A DNA stretch of 64,000 nucleotides from Methylobacterium brachiatum (GCF_020523825.1 NZ_JAJALK010000008.1:124001-188000), one strand, 5' to 3'; numbered from the stretch's first letter, positions 8,076 to 17,055 are shown. Translations and numbers: made by a program. Notes: a model not told the origin generated them from the sequence alone.

Positions 8076-8615
8076 GTGAAGGACGACAACCTGCCGATGG
8101 TCTCGCCGCAGGCCGGGCGCGATCTCGCCGAAGGCAGCCTCGCCCGGGTCCGCGAGGCCTACGAACATTTCGCGGAGGCCGGCGAGATGGCGCTCAACGC
8201 CTTCGAGACCTCGATGGCGCAGAGTTTCGAAGGTTGGCGCTCGGTCATGGGCTCGAGCCGGGAGACGGCGCACCAGCTCTCCGACAGCAACGTCGCGGGC
8301 GCCCGGAGGATGCGCGAGCAATGGGATGCCGCCGGCGCGCGGCTCTACAACGCCTTCGAGGACAATGCCGGGCACACGATGGCCGCCATGCGGGAGATCG
8401 GGCACCGCATGCTGGTCGCCTCGGACACCAATGTCCGGGCCTCCCTCGACTTCGCCGAGCGGCTGGCCAAGGCGGCCGATGCCCGCGAGATGGCGGCGCT
8501 GCACGTCACGTTCATGCAGGAGCAGTCGCGTCGCCTGACCGACCAGATGGTCGACCTGCACCAGACCACCAGCCGCCTCGCCCGCGAGGCCGCGTCGCGC
8601 ACGGAAACCCCGTGA
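8076..8615 (+). CDS. Phasin family protein
   Basis: 179 aa from GTG 8076, preceded by GGGAGAGG at 8065-8072. The protein is nearly all amphipathic helix with no cysteine, and contains HFAEAGEMALNAFETS and repeated heptad-like segments. It matches the phasin_2 type, which coats polyhydroxyalkanoate granules. The stop codon overlaps the start of the next alpha/beta hydrolase (GTGA), so the pair is probably translationally coupled. No PHA synthase is in the window. Confidence 0.85.
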   Translation: MKDDNLPMVSPQAGRDLAEGSLARVREAYEHFAEAGEMALNAFETSMAQSFEGWRSVMGSSRETAHQLSDSNVAGARRMREQWDAAGARLYNAFEDNAGHTMAAMREIGHRMLVASDTNVRASLDFAERLAKAADAREMAALHVTFMQEQSRRLTDQMVDLHQTTSRLAREAASRTETP

Positions 8616-9550
8616 CCGCGCTGGCTGCCGAGCGCGTGGCGGCACCCGAATCCATGCCGCGGCTCGACGACCTCAGCCGCGCCGACGTGCCGTTCCGGAC
8701 CGGCCATTTCGCGGCCTACGCGCCCCACGATTTCCACCGCATCGCCTATGTCGAATGGGGCGACCCGGACAGCCCGCACGTGGTCGTCTGCGTCCACGGT
8801 CTTAGCCGGCAGGGCCGGGATTTCGACCCGCTCGGCTACAAGCTGGCGAAGATGGGCTACCGGGTCGTGTGCCCGGACCTGCCCGGGCGGGGCTTGAGCG
8901 GCTGGCTCAAAGATCCGGAACTCTACGGCCTGCCCCAATACGCCGCCGATATGGCCGCGCTGATCGGGCATCTGCGGATCAGCGGGAAGATCGACTGGGT
9001 CGGCACGTCGCTCGGCGGCCTCACCGGCATGGTGCTGGCGGCCGCGGCCAACACGCCGATCCGCCGGATGGTCATCAACGATATCGGGCCGTTCCTGCCC
9101 TGGGCGCCGATCCGCCATATCGGCACGCGGCTGCGCGATGCGCCACGCCTCCACCACAACCTAGCGTCTGGCGAATCGCGCCTGCGGACCGTGCTGTCGG
9201 ATTTCGGCCCGCTCACGGACGAACAGTGGCGCCACATCGCCAGGCACAGCTTCTTCCCGGAGCCCAACGGCGGCTGGCGGCCCCATTACGATCCCGGCAT
9301 CGGCGACGCCTTCCGGCCAGGGCGGGTCTACAGCGTCAGCATGTGGCGCGACTGGGACGCGATCACCTGCCCGGTCCTGCTGCTGCGGGGCGAGCATTCG
9401 GAACTGCTCCTCGCCTCCACGGCGGACGAAATGACCCGCCGCGGACCGCCCACCGAGCGCGTCGAGATCCCGGATTGCGGGCACGCACCGGCTCTGCTCG
9501 ACGCGGATCAACTTCGCATCGTCACCGATTGGCTCGGTCCCGCCGCCTGA
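8612..9550 (+). CDS. Alpha/beta hydrolase
   Basis: 312 aa from GTG 8612, overlapping the phasin stop by four bases; an ATG at 8654 is an alternative. The alpha/beta-hydrolase fold is shown by CVHGLSRQGRDF (oxyanion region), DLPGRGLS, the nucleophile elbow GTSLGG with the central serine, and a late CGHAPALL with the catalytic histidine. An Asp after LLRGEHSE is the usual acid position. Substrate unknown. Coupling to a phasin suggests polyester or oligomer hydrolysis near PHA granules, which is inference only. Confidence 0.88.
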   Translation: MTALAAERVAAPESMPRLDDLSRADVPFRTGHFAAYAPHDFHRIAYVEWGDPDSPHVVVCVHGLSRQGRDFDPLGYKLAKMGYRVVCPDLPGRGLSGWLKDPELYGLPQYAADMAALIGHLRISGKIDWVGTSLGGLTGMVLAAAANTPIRRMVINDIGPFLPWAPIRHIGTRLRDAPRLHHNLASGESRLRTVLSDFGPLTDEQWRHIARHSFFPEPNGGWRPHYDPGIGDAFRPGRVYSVSMWRDWDAITCPVLLLRGEHSELLLASTADEMTRRGPPTERVEIPDCGHAPALLDADQLRIVTDWLGPAA

Positions 9551-9932
9551 GCGGAGGGCCCGGCACAGATCGAAGTCCGGTCGATGGGGCGCGCGCCAGT
9601 TTAGACGAAAGCGAATCACTTGGGCCGCAGGCAATCGTGCGCAGTGGATCATTCCCGGAAAGTCCCGACCGGCCTAGTCGTTTTCCTCAAAATTGGTCGG
9701 TCGCCGATCTGTGTGTCGATCGCCTTGGCACGATTGCGAAACCGAGGTGGCTATGTTCGCTCTGCATGGTGGCACAAGCGTGACCATTCGTTGCGCACTC
9801 GGCTGCACTATGGCACTAACATGCGTCACGTTTGGACCTTAGCCGCGTGATGTTGCACCTTTGGGTTGTGAACGGCGGCCAAGGTCTGACGACCACGATT
9901 GCCGCAACCTGAAGAAGTTCGGACTTTTCATC
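9551..9932. other. 382-base non-coding gap upstream of the XRE gene
   Basis: This stretch is less GC-rich than the genes around it. It has no frame with family-like sequence; the longest one (9620-9850, 76 codons) is basic, Trp/Arg-rich and unlike a known protein. It probably holds the promoter and a long leader of the downstream regulator. I see no tRNA fold and no clear hairpin. Confidence 0.5.
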
Positions 9933-10382
9933 ATGTCCAACCCCACCCCCAAGCCGAAGCAGACCACGGCCATCGATCACGGGGTCGGCAGCCGGATCGC
10001 GTTCCTGCGGGCGGCCAACGGGCTGAGCCAGTCCGCCCTGGCCAGTGCATTGGGCGTCAGCTTCCAGCAGGTTCAGAAATACGAGACCGGCAAGAACCGC
10101 GTCGGGGCCGGGCGCCTCCAGGCGATCGCCGAGCGCCTCGGCGTTCCGGTGTCGAGCTTCTTCGAGCCGGAGCCGGAAGCGTCGAGCGAGAACGGCCCGG
10201 CCCTGCTCCGGGTCGCCGGGGCCGTGGAACTGCTGCGGGCCTACAATCAGATCGGCGACGACCAGATGCGCCGCGATGTCATCGCGCTGGTGAAGTCCGC
10301 GGCCCGGATCGGGCATGCCACCGCCCCCGCGGACGGCGCGGCGCAGAAGGCTTCGACCAACGGCGCTGCGCCGTCAGCCTGA
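9933..10382 (+). CDS. XRE-family transcriptional regulator, PraR-like
   Basis: 149 aa from ATG 9933; an upstream in-frame start at 9861 adds residues that look non-coding. The HTH is at about residues 18-72: GSRIAFLRAANGLSQSALA, then VSFQQVQKYETGKNRV and LQAIAERLGVPVSSFF. After it comes a helical part, then an Ala-rich tail. The domain order and the FQQVQKYE recognition helix are those of the rhizobial PraR/PhrR group, single-domain regulators of quorum sensing, biofilm or symbiosis genes. Target here is unknown. Confidence 0.83.
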   Translation: MSNPTPKPKQTTAIDHGVGSRIAFLRAANGLSQSALASALGVSFQQVQKYETGKNRVGAGRLQAIAERLGVPVSSFFEPEPEASSENGPALLRVAGAVELLRAYNQIGDDQMRRDVIALVKSAARIGHATAPADGAAQKASTNGAAPSA

Positions 10383-10462
10383 ACCCGGCAGCCGCCGCCG
10401 GTTGACCGGCACCACTCCCCGCCACACGTCGTCTTGCGATCCCGATTCGAGAGGCGACGGCG

Positions 10463-10816
10463 ATGGCGGCTCTGCACCTGACGAACCTCTACGCCGATCT
10501 CGACCTTGGAGCTTCCGAGGAGGTCGTCACCATCCTGCACGCGGCACCCGGCTTGCGGGTCGAGCGCATCGTCTCGACCGGGCAGGCGAGCCCCCCGGGT
10601 TTCCATTACGATCAGCCCCATGCCGAATGGGTGGCGGTGCTGGCGGGGTCCGCCGAGTTACGCTTCGCCGATGAGGCCGCGCCGCGCACGCTGTTGGCGG
10701 GCGATAGCGTGCTGATCGAGCCCCATCGTCGGCACCGGGTCGAGCACACCGATTCGCCGACAATTTGGCTGGCTATCCATTTCGGCCCTGAGGTCGAGGC
10801 GGAGCCTCAACCCTGA
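10463..10816 (+). CDS. Cupin-domain protein
   Basis: 117 aa single-domain cupin. The first motif is GFHYDQPHAEWVAVLAG, with two histidines as likely metal ligands; the second is GDSVLIEPHRRHRVEHT. The small double-stranded beta-helix may bind a metal and a small ligand. GAGAGG-like GAGAGG lies upstream of ATG 10463. It ends seven bases from the convergent rsmD. No neighbouring gene indicates its substrate. Confidence 0.8.
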   Translation: MAALHLTNLYADLDLGASEEVVTILHAAPGLRVERIVSTGQASPPGFHYDQPHAEWVAVLAGSAELRFADEAAPRTLLAGDSVLIEPHRRHRVEHTDSPTIWLAIHFGPEVEAEPQP

Positions 10817-10823
10817 CGCGCTG

Positions 10824-11381
10824 TCAGGCGGAGAAGCGCGCCATGGCAACCGCTGTGTCGCCGTAGACCCGACGCTCCAGCACGGTGAAACCCTCGGGCC
10901 ATGTGAGCTGGACGCCCTCAGCCTCTTCCACGACGGCGAGGGCACCCGGCGCGAGCCAGGCCCCGGCGGCGGCGCTCGCCAGCGCCTGGGGCGCCAATCC
11001 GCGATTGTACGGGGGATCGCAGAAGACAATCGAGAACGGCGCCGTGGTGCCGACCGGCCCGAGGCGGGTCGCGTCGCGCCGGAACAGCCGGGTCACGCCT
11101 TCCGCGCCGAAGGCCTCGATGTTCGATCGAATCACGGCGCGCGCCTCGGCGCCCTCATCGACCAGGAGGGCGTAGGAAGCGCCGCGGGACAGCGCCTCGA
11201 AACCCAGCGCGCCGGTGCCCGCGAACAGGTCGAGCACCCGCGCGCCCACGACCACGTCGTCGTAGGCATGGGTCAGGACGTTGAACAGGGATTCGCGCAA
11301 CCGGTCCGAAGTCGGGCGGATCGCATCGGTGCGCGGCGTCGCCAGCTTGCGGCCGCGCCACGCACCGCCGACGATCCTCAT
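10824..11381 (-). CDS. rsmD: 16S rRNA (guanine-966-N2)-methyltransferase RsmD
   Basis: 185 aa. It begins with the conserved MRIVGGAWRGR and has PTSDRLRESLFNVL. A SAM-binding VLDLFAGTGALGFEALSRG follows at about residues 48-66, and the N-methylation motif DPPY is in CDPPYNRGL. RsmD methylates G966 of 16S rRNA in the assembled 30S head. The start overlaps the upstream rluB stop by four bases (ATGA), so both form one transcript of rRNA modification enzymes. Confidence 0.95.
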   Translation of the reverse strand: MRIVGGAWRGRKLATPRTDAIRPTSDRLRESLFNVLTHAYDDVVVGARVLDLFAGTGALGFEALSRGASYALLVDEGAEARAVIRSNIEAFGAEGVTRLFRRDATRLGPVGTTAPFSIVFCDPPYNRGLAPQALASAAAGAWLAPGALAVVEEAEGVQLTWPEGFTVLERRVYGDTAVAMARFSA

Positions 11382-13243
11382 CGGCCTCCGCGCGGCGGAC
11401 GCCCGCCGCCAGCGCCACCCGGTCTCGCGCCACCGGGCTTGCCACCGCCCTTGAAGCCGCCCGGACGTCCGCCGGGCTTGGCGCCCGGCCCCTTTCCGGC
11501 AAAGCCGCCGGATGCCTTGCCGCCGAAGCCGCCGCCGCTCTTGCCGGCGAAACCGCCGGGCTTGCCGCCCGGGCGCGATCCACCGCCGGGCTTCGCGCCG
11601 CCGAAAGCGGGCTTGCCCCCGGGGCCGGACCGCTCGCTGCGGAAGCCCCCGCCACCCCGCGGGGCGCCCTCGGCCGATGCCCCGGCGAACGGGCGATCCC
11701 GGCGTCCGGCCGGCTTCGCGTCGCGGCGATCGTCGCGCCGTGCGTCGTCGCGCGGACCGGACGCGCTCCGCGCCGAATCGCGCGGTCCCGAACGGTCCCC
11801 GTAGCTCGGCCGCTCGCCCGGACCGCGATCGCTCCGTGGCGACGGTCCGCCTCTATCCCAGCCGCCACGTTCCGGACGGCCCGCCGCGCTGCGCTGGCCG
11901 CCCTCGGGGGCGCCGCGATCGGCGTAACGCCGACGCGGCTTCTCCTCTTGGACCGGCTCGACCGGGCTCGGAGCGAGGCGCTCGACGACGACCCGGCGGT
12001 CGCCCTTCTGGAACGAACCGACCCGCTCATGGCCGCGCTCGGCCGCGGCCGCCTGCGACGCGCGGGGATCGGCGCCCCGGCGCGGGACACGGGCAGCCCG
12101 CGGCTTACCGGTCTCCTCCTCGGCCCGCCAGGCGGATTTGCGCGGACCGGAGCCGACCCCGCCGGTCGAGACCCGGGGTGCCGGCGCGGGGCGCGCGGCG
12201 TTGCGGGTGCCGGCGGGCGCCGGGGCGCGCTCGGCCTTCTTGGGGCTGCCGAAGGCGCCGATCGGCTCGCGGACCGGGCTCTCGAAATCCACTCCGGCCT
12301 GCTCCGCGAGCGCCTTGCCGAGCTGGTCCTTGAGGACGCGCATGCGCACTTCCTCGACGAGGCCGACTTCCAGATCGCCCAGCTGGAACGGACCGAAGGA
12401 GAGCCGGATCAGCCGGTTCACCGACAGGCCCAGATGTTCGAGGATCCGCTTGACCTCGCGGTTCTTGCCCTCGCGCAGACCGAGCGTCAGCCAGAGATTG
12501 TCGCCCTGGACCCGGTCCAGCGTCGCCTCGACTGGGCCGTACTCCATCCCGTCGATGGTCACGCCCTTGGCGAGCTTGTCGAGTTGCGCCTGATCGGTGT
12601 CGCCGTGAGCGCGGACGCGGTAGCGGCGCAGCCAGCCCGTGTCGGGATGGGCGATCACTTTCGCGAGACCGCCATCGTTGGTGAGCAGCAGCAGGCCCTC
12701 GGTGTTGATGTCGAGCCGGCCGACCGCCACCACTCGGGGCAGATCCTCCGGCAGGACCTCGAAGACCGTCTGGCGGCCTTCCGGATCGCGCGCCGTGGTG
12801 ACGAGGCCGCGCGGCTTGTGGAAGATCCACAGGCGGCTGCGCTCGCGCGCCGGCATGCGCTCGCCGTCGATCAGGATCGTGTCGTCGTCGGTGACGTTGC
12901 GCGCGGGCGAGGTCAGCGTCTCGCCGTTGACGCTGACGCGCCCGGCCAGGATCATCGCCTCGGCGTCGCGCCGCGACGCGATGCCGGCCCGGGCCATCGC
13001 CTTGGCGATGCGCTCGCCGGGCGGTGTGGCCGCTTCGCCATCGGCCTCCGCAGGCTCGGACACGGGCTCGGCCGGGACGGAGGGCCGGGGCGGTTTCGGC
13101 TCGCTCTCGGACGGATGGCCCTTCGGCGGCGTCGCGGATTCGCTGCCCGCATCGGTCGCGGGCGTCCAGCGCTCGGTTCGCGTGGTCTCAGCGTCCGGCT
13201 GGGCGGAAGCCCCCGGACCGTCGTCTTTCGGCAAGTCACTCAT
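11378..13243 (-). CDS. rluB: 23S rRNA pseudouridine synthase (RluB-like) with a long low-complexity tail
   Basis: 621 aa, more than twice the length of enteric RluB. Residues 1-75 are acidic/proline-rich and disordered. An S4 RNA-binding domain spans about 76-135 (RIAKAMARAGIASRRDAE). The catalytic domain follows, with GRLDINTEG at 175-183 and Asp178 as nucleophile, plus LREGKNREVKRIL. From about residue 330 the tail is rich in Arg, Gly, Pro and Lys. Its last about 100 residues are GGF/GGK repeats, RNA-helicase-like in composition. RluB makes pseudouridine 2605 of 23S rRNA. The tail resembles RGG RNA-binding regions and is common in alphaproteobacterial homologues. Confidence 0.92.
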   Translation of the reverse strand: MSDLPKDDGPGASAQPDAETTRTERWTPATDAGSESATPPKGHPSESEPKPPRPSVPAEPVSEPAEADGEAATPPGERIAKAMARAGIASRRDAEAMILAGRVSVNGETLTSPARNVTDDDTILIDGERMPARERSRLWIFHKPRGLVTTARDPEGRQTVFEVLPEDLPRVVAVGRLDINTEGLLLLTNDGGLAKVIAHPDTGWLRRYRVRAHGDTDQAQLDKLAKGVTIDGMEYGPVEATLDRVQGDNLWLTLGLREGKNREVKRILEHLGLSVNRLIRLSFGPFQLGDLEVGLVEEVRMRVLKDQLGKALAEQAGVDFESPVREPIGAFGSPKKAERAPAPAGTRNAARPAPAPRVSTGGVGSGPRKSAWRAEEETGKPRAARVPRRGADPRASQAAAAERGHERVGSFQKGDRRVVVERLAPSPVEPVQEEKPRRRYADRGAPEGGQRSAAGRPERGGWDRGGPSPRSDRGPGERPSYGDRSGPRDSARSASGPRDDARRDDRRDAKPAGRRDRPFAGASAEGAPRGGGGFRSERSGPGGKPAFGGAKPGGGSRPGGKPGGFAGKSGGGFGGKASGGFAGKGPGAKPGGRPGGFKGGGKPGGARPGGAGGGRPPRGGR

Positions 13244-13325
13244 GCGCCGGCCTTACCAGAGCCGGCCCGGACAGGCGAGACGGGTTGAACGGCGGCAAAG
13301 GAATATGCCCCGCCCGAACGCCAAA

Positions 13326-13372
13326 GGGCGGCCCAGATGGACCGCCCCGGCTCACGCGCCTTTCGGCGCGTG
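13326..13372. terminator. Two adjacent hairpins, likely terminator of the DUF1328 gene
   Basis: GGGCGG/CCGCCC (13326-13331 with 13342-13347) is followed by a perfect 8-bp stem CACGCGCC-TTTC-GGCGCGTG (13353-13372). On the minus strand the loop reads GAAA. The hairpins lie between DUF1328 and rluB, both on the minus strand. There is no U-run, so a factor-independent mechanism is uncertain. Confidence 0.55.
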
Positions 13373-13390
13373 GTTTCAGATTTGCGTCGT

Positions 13391-13567
13391 TCAGAGTCTC
13401 GGAGACCGCCCGCGCATCACGCCGAACACGGCGGAGATCAGGAACAGGGCGATCGCCACGAAGAACACGATCTTGGCCGCCTCGACGGCCGTGCCGGCGA
13501 TGCCGCCGAAACCCAGGAGCGCCGCCACGAGAGCGACGACGAGAAACGTGATAGCCCAACCGATCAT
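13391..13567 (-). CDS. DUF1328 small membrane protein (YtjA family)
   Basis: 58 aa, too short for most gene finders. It starts [19 protein letters not shown], a first transmembrane helix, has [26 protein letters not shown] as the second, and ends in a basic MRGRSPRL. This is the full DUF1328 pattern. The family is widespread in proteobacteria, and in alphaproteobacteria its genes are often part of the general stress response. It follows csbD on the same strand after 77 bases and may share its promoter. Function unknown. Confidence 0.88.
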   Translation of the reverse strand: MIGWAITFLVVALVAALLGFGGIAGTAVEAAKIVFFVAIALFLISAVFGVMRGRSPRL

Positions 13568-13644
13568 GGCATCCTCACGAAGTTCAGCCGGTTCAGGATC
13601 GAAACCCGCCGGCGGCGGATTCCGATCCCGTCGGGTCAGCGAAT

Positions 13645-13836
13645 TCAGATCTTGTCGGTCGCCGACTTCACGGCGCTCTTGGCATCCCCGACGGTGCCCT
13701 GGGCCTTGCCCTTGAGCTCCTGGGCGGCGCCCTCGGTCTTCAGCTTGTCGTTGTTGGTCACGTCACCCAGGCCCTGCTTGGCCTTGCCGAGGGCCTCGTT
13801 GGCCGCGCCCTTGATCTTGTCGGTGGTGCTGCTCAT
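13645..13836 (-). CDS. CsbD-family stress protein
   Basis: 63 aa hydrophilic protein from ATG 13836, with GGAAGGA upstream. It begins [21 protein letters not shown] and has repeated [16 protein letters not shown] segments, the CsbD signature; it is fully soluble and probably disordered or helical. CsbD proteins are general-stress induced (sigma-B in Bacillus, EcfG/PhyR in alphaproteobacteria) with no known enzymatic role. A matching EcfG-like promoter lies at 13888-13913. Confidence 0.93.
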   Translation of the reverse strand: MSSTTDKIKGAANEALGKAKQGLGDVTNNDKLKTEGAAQELKGKAQGTVGDAKSAVKSATDKI

Positions 13837-13887
13837 GGCGTTTCCTTCCGTCCAATCATCTCGCGGCGGCGCCGCAATCGATATGGC

Positions 13888-13913
13888 AACATCGGTGCTG
13901 AGCGGAATGTTCC
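13888..13913 (-). promoter_or_regulatory. EcfG-type general stress promoter for csbD
   Basis: Read on the minus strand it is GGAAC, 17 bases, then TGTT. The EcfG consensus in alphaproteobacteria is GGAAC-N16/17-CGTT, so one base of the -10 differs. The -10 lies 52 bases upstream of the csbD start codon, a usual distance. Confidence 0.65.
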
Positions 13914-13974
13914 AGGCATTAACATTGACCTGGATCAGTGTCCGGCGCCGGTCGGTGCCTGTCCCGGCGATGGG

Positions 13975-14475
13975 GTGATAAACACAGTGGCGGCCGAACC
14001 GATCCACCGAGCGGAGCACGAATCCGCGGGCGCCGAAGGGGCGTTCGACCGGGCTTTTGCCGCTGCGCGGGCGGCGGCCGCGGCCGGCGAGGTGCCCGTC
14101 GGCGCCGTCGTGGTCCGCGACGGCCGGGTGCTGGCGGTCGCCCATAACCGGCCGCGGGCGCTCCACGACCCGACCGCGCATGCGGAGATCCTGGCGATCC
14201 GCGCCGCCTGCGCGGCCCTCGGCGACGAGCGCCTGACCGGCTGCGATCTCTACGTCACCCTGGAGCCCTGCCCGATGTGCGCCGGCGCGATCTCCTTCGC
14301 CCGGATCCGGCGGCTCTATTACGGCGCGGCCGACCCCAAGGGCGGCGGGGTCGAGCACGGGCCGCGGGTGTTCAACCAGCCGACCTGCCACCACGCCCCG
14401 GAGGTCTATGGCGGCTTCCGCGAGACCGAGGCGGCCGAACTCCTGCGCGCCTTCTTCGCGGAACGCCGCGCCTGA
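13975..14475 (+). CDS. tadA: tRNA-specific adenosine deaminase TadA
   Basis: 166 aa from GTG 13975; GTG 13987 is an alternative, and ribosome binding is weak for both. Zinc deaminase motifs are HAE at residues 69-71 (PTAHAEIL) and PCPMC at 98-102. [10 protein letters not shown] and [10 protein letters not shown] also match TadA. The enzyme converts A34 to inosine in the tRNA-Arg(ACG) wobble position and is essential in most bacteria. It is divergent from csbD across a 138-base gap that includes the csbD promoter. The first about 20 residues are unusual and may be untranslated. Confidence 0.93.
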   Translation: MINTVAAEPIHRAEHESAGAEGAFDRAFAAARAAAAAGEVPVGAVVVRDGRVLAVAHNRPRALHDPTAHAEILAIRAACAALGDERLTGCDLYVTLEPCPMCAGAISFARIRRLYYGAADPKGGGVEHGPRVFNQPTCHHAPEVYGGFRETEAAELLRAFFAERRA

Positions 14476-14533
14476 GGGCTTGAAGACGCGGGCCGTCGCG
14501 GCATCCTCAGAGGATCGAACGGAGCGTCCGCCC

Positions 14534-15238
14534 ATGACACCGATCTATTCGCGCGCCCTGATCGTCGGGGCAGGCTCCGGCCTCAGCGCCTCGCTCGCCC
14601 GGCTCCTGGCGGCGGACGGGCTGAGGGTCGGACTCGCGGCCCGCAACGTCGAGAAGCTGTCGGCCCTCGCGGCCGAGACCGGCGCGGCCATCCATGCCTG
14701 TGATGCGAGCGACCCGAGCGACGTCGAGGCCCTGTTCGCGCGCCTGGAGCCGGCGCTCGGCGGGTCGCCCGACGTGGTCGTCTACAACGCGAGCGGCCGG
14801 CTGCGCGGACCGTTGGTCGATCTCGATCCGGCGGCGGTAGCCCAATCCCTGATGGTCTCGGCCTATGGCGGCTTCCTGGTGGCGCAGGCCGCCGCGCGCC
14901 GGATGCTGCCGCACCGGCACGGGGCGATCCTGCTCACCGGCGCCTCGGCGAGCGTGAAGGGCTTTGCCGGCTCGGCGCCCTTCGCCATGGGGAAATTCGC
15001 GCTGCGGGGCCTCGGCCAGAGCCTTGCCCGCGAATTGCAGCCGCAGGGCATCCACGTCGCCCACGTGGTGATCGACGGCGCGATCCGGAATCCGGCCCGG
15101 GGCGGCGAGCCGCCGGACGCCCCGGACAGCCATCTCGACCCGGACGCGATCGCCCGCGCCTACCGCGACCTGCTGCGCCAGGACCGCAGCGCCTGGACTT
15201 CGGAGCTGGAGTTGCGCCCCTGGGTCGAGCGCTTCTGA
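14534..15238 (+). CDS. SDR-family protein lacking the catalytic tyrosine
   Basis: 234 aa from ATG 14534. The glycine loop is [14 protein letters not shown], shorter than the usual TGxxxGIG. NAS at 85-87 replaces NNAG. Serine is present in LLTGASAS near 138. At the active site [11 protein letters not shown], Phe150 stands where Tyr is expected, with Lys154 retained. Classical SDR reduction needs that tyrosine, so it may act on a different chemistry or be a non-enzymatic binder. Residues such as [18 protein letters not shown] are conserved in a group of similar proteobacterial proteins. Substrate unknown. Confidence 0.82.
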   Translation: MTPIYSRALIVGAGSGLSASLARLLAADGLRVGLAARNVEKLSALAAETGAAIHACDASDPSDVEALFARLEPALGGSPDVVVYNASGRLRGPLVDLDPAAVAQSLMVSAYGGFLVAQAAARRMLPHRHGAILLTGASASVKGFAGSAPFAMGKFALRGLGQSLARELQPQGIHVAHVVIDGAIRNPARGGEPPDAPDSHLDPDAIARAYRDLLRQDRSAWTSELELRPWVERF

Positions 15239-15243
15239 CGCGG

Positions 15244-17055
15244 TCAGGGATTGACCCGCAGGCCGACCAGGAAGGTGTTGTCGCGGAAGCTCGAGCCCAC
15301 CGACGTGCTGTCGATCTGCTGGTAGATGTAGGTCCCCCGCAAGGTCAGCCACCGGGTGAAGCGGTAATCGAGCCGCGCGGTGGCGGAGAAGCCGTTCTCC
15401 CGGATGGTGCTGCCCTGGTAGTCGTTCTTCAGGAACGAGCCGCCGAACACGATCGACAGGTTGCGCAGCAGATCGTGCTGGAGCTCGACGGTGGCGACCT
15501 CGGTGAGGATGCCACTCGAGCCGAGGATCGTGGTCTCGGTCACGCCCGTCGCCGCGGTGAACCGGACGGTGGTGAGCGGGCTCAGCGACCAGACCAGCGC
15601 GGCGTTGACCAGCGGCGCGTCGATGTCCCGCAAGGAGGGATCGACGTAGGAGCGGTGCTGGATGCCGGCCGAGATCTCGCCGGTGATCGAGCGGGCGAGG
15701 CCGAAGCTCGCCCCGACCATGAGGGCGATGCCGTCGGAATCGCGGCGGATACCGTTGGTGTCGCGGCGCAGGTCGTAGATTCGGGTATCGCCCAGCAGGT
15801 CCACGAAGGGGCTCAGGTCCGGGCTGACCTCGTAGGCGGTGCGCAGCTGCAGGCTGTACTGGTTCAGGTTTCGGTCGGCCTGGTTGATGGTCTGGCCACT
15901 CGAAAGCTGAGCGTTGTCGAATTGCGAGCGGTCGACCGAGCCGCGCAGGGTCACGGAGAGCCGGTTGAACGTCTCCGTGGCGCCGAGCGACGCGCCGTAG
16001 ACGGCGAGCAGCGGCCGGCTCGTGGCTGCCGCGGCCTGAAGGTTGGGGCTCGACGTGCGCTGCGTGTCGACGAGGAAGCGGCCCTCCGCGTCGACATGCA
16101 GGTCGCGGTTGACGTCGATGCGCAGCCGGACGGTGCCGTCCGCGGCCGGCCGGCTGGCGGCCTCGTTCTGCGGCGTCTCCAGGTATGAGCCGCGCAGCGC
16201 GCCCTGGAGCGAGCTGGAGGACCAGTCGCTGCGGAAATCCACCGCGGCCTCGGTGCGCAGGGCCACCGATCCCCGGGCGGCCTGCCGGTTGGTCTGGTCC
16301 GGGTTCGAATCGTAGCCGATGCTCTGCGCGAAGCTCGGCAGCACCGTGAAGGTGCCGATCCGGTAGCCGATCGGCGCGTAGGCCGGATCGGTCGGGATCG
16401 GCCGAGCGAGGTCGGTGCCGAGGATGAATCCCGGCGTCAGCAGACCCAGGGCCGGGGTGATCGCGAAGAGCGGCAGGACGGGGCGCGACGCCAGGACCGG
16501 CTGCACCGGCACGCCGACGACGGCCTGCTGGATCACCGGGGTGAGGCGCAGCGCCGGCGCCGGCACCTGCGTGACCTCCTGGGTGACCCTGCGGGTCGGG
16601 GAACCGATGCGCCGGGGCGGGGCGGCCCGGGAGCGCAGCAGGCTCGACGGCGTGCGGTTGCTCGGCGCCGTGGTCGATCCGCCGGTGCGCTGGCCGCTGC
16701 CGGTGATGCGGGTCCCAAGCTGCGAGAGGCCCGGCTGGCTCTGCGTGGGGATTGCCGGCGAGAGCGGGGACCGCAGGCTGTCGCCCCCGGTCTGCTCGCC
16801 GCCCGTCGCGTCTCCCCCGGAGGAAGTACGGCCGTCATCCCGGGACAGGCCGTCGGGGACGCGCCGCCGAAGGGCCGGAAGACCGTTCGGCCCGGTATCC
16901 TGGCCGATCCCGGGATTGTCCGGCTGGCCGGTGACCGGGCTGGTCGCGTCGAAGCGCTGGCCGAGGGCAGGCGATGCGGCGAGCGCGAGCGTCAGGGCCG
17001 CGAGGGCGAGCCTGATGTCCTGCCGTCCTCGCCGATCGGCGCCCGCCATCCGCAC
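15244..17055 (-). CDS. Outer-membrane beta-barrel protein
   Basis: 603 aa; GTG 17055 is favoured over ATG 17049 because GGAGG lies ten bases upstream. A signal peptide (LALAALTLALAASPALG, cleaved near residue 32) is followed by a disordered Ser/Thr/Pro/Gly region to about residue 190. From about 220 on, alternating amphipathic strands run to the C-terminus (TVRLRIDVNRDLHVDAEG, RLDYRFTRWLTLRGTYIYQQ), and the last strand is NTFLVGLRVNP. This fits the BBP2/DUF560-like barrel group common in alphaproteobacteria, probably a pore or surface-polysaccharide port. Divergent from mucR. Confidence 0.82.
   Translation of the reverse strand: MRMAGADRRGRQDIRLALAALTLALAASPALGQRFDATSPVTGQPDNPGIGQDTGPNGLPALRRRVPDGLSRDDGRTSSGGDATGGEQTGGDSLRSPLSPAIPTQSQPGLSQLGTRITGSGQRTGGSTTAPSNRTPSSLLRSRAAPPRRIGSPTRRVTQEVTQVPAPALRLTPVIQQAVVGVPVQPVLASRPVLPLFAITPALGLLTPGFILGTDLARPIPTDPAYAPIGYRIGTFTVLPSFAQSIGYDSNPDQTNRQAARGSVALRTEAAVDFRSDWSSSSLQGALRGSYLETPQNEAASRPAADGTVRLRIDVNRDLHVDAEGRFLVDTQRTSSPNLQAAAATSRPLLAVYGASLGATETFNRLSVTLRGSVDRSQFDNAQLSSGQTINQADRNLNQYSLQLRTAYEVSPDLSPFVDLLGDTRIYDLRRDTNGIRRDSDGIALMVGASFGLARSITGEISAGIQHRSYVDPSLRDIDAPLVNAALVWSLSPLTTVRFTAATGVTETTILGSSGILTEVATVELQHDLLRNLSIVFGGSFLKNDYQGSTIRENGFSATARLDYRFTRWLTLRGTYIYQQIDSTSVGSSFRDNTFLVGLRVNP

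Noticed and set aside
9620..9850. 76-aa ORF in the gap before the XRE gene
   Set aside because: No ribosome-binding sequence and odd composition; more likely leader or promoter DNA.
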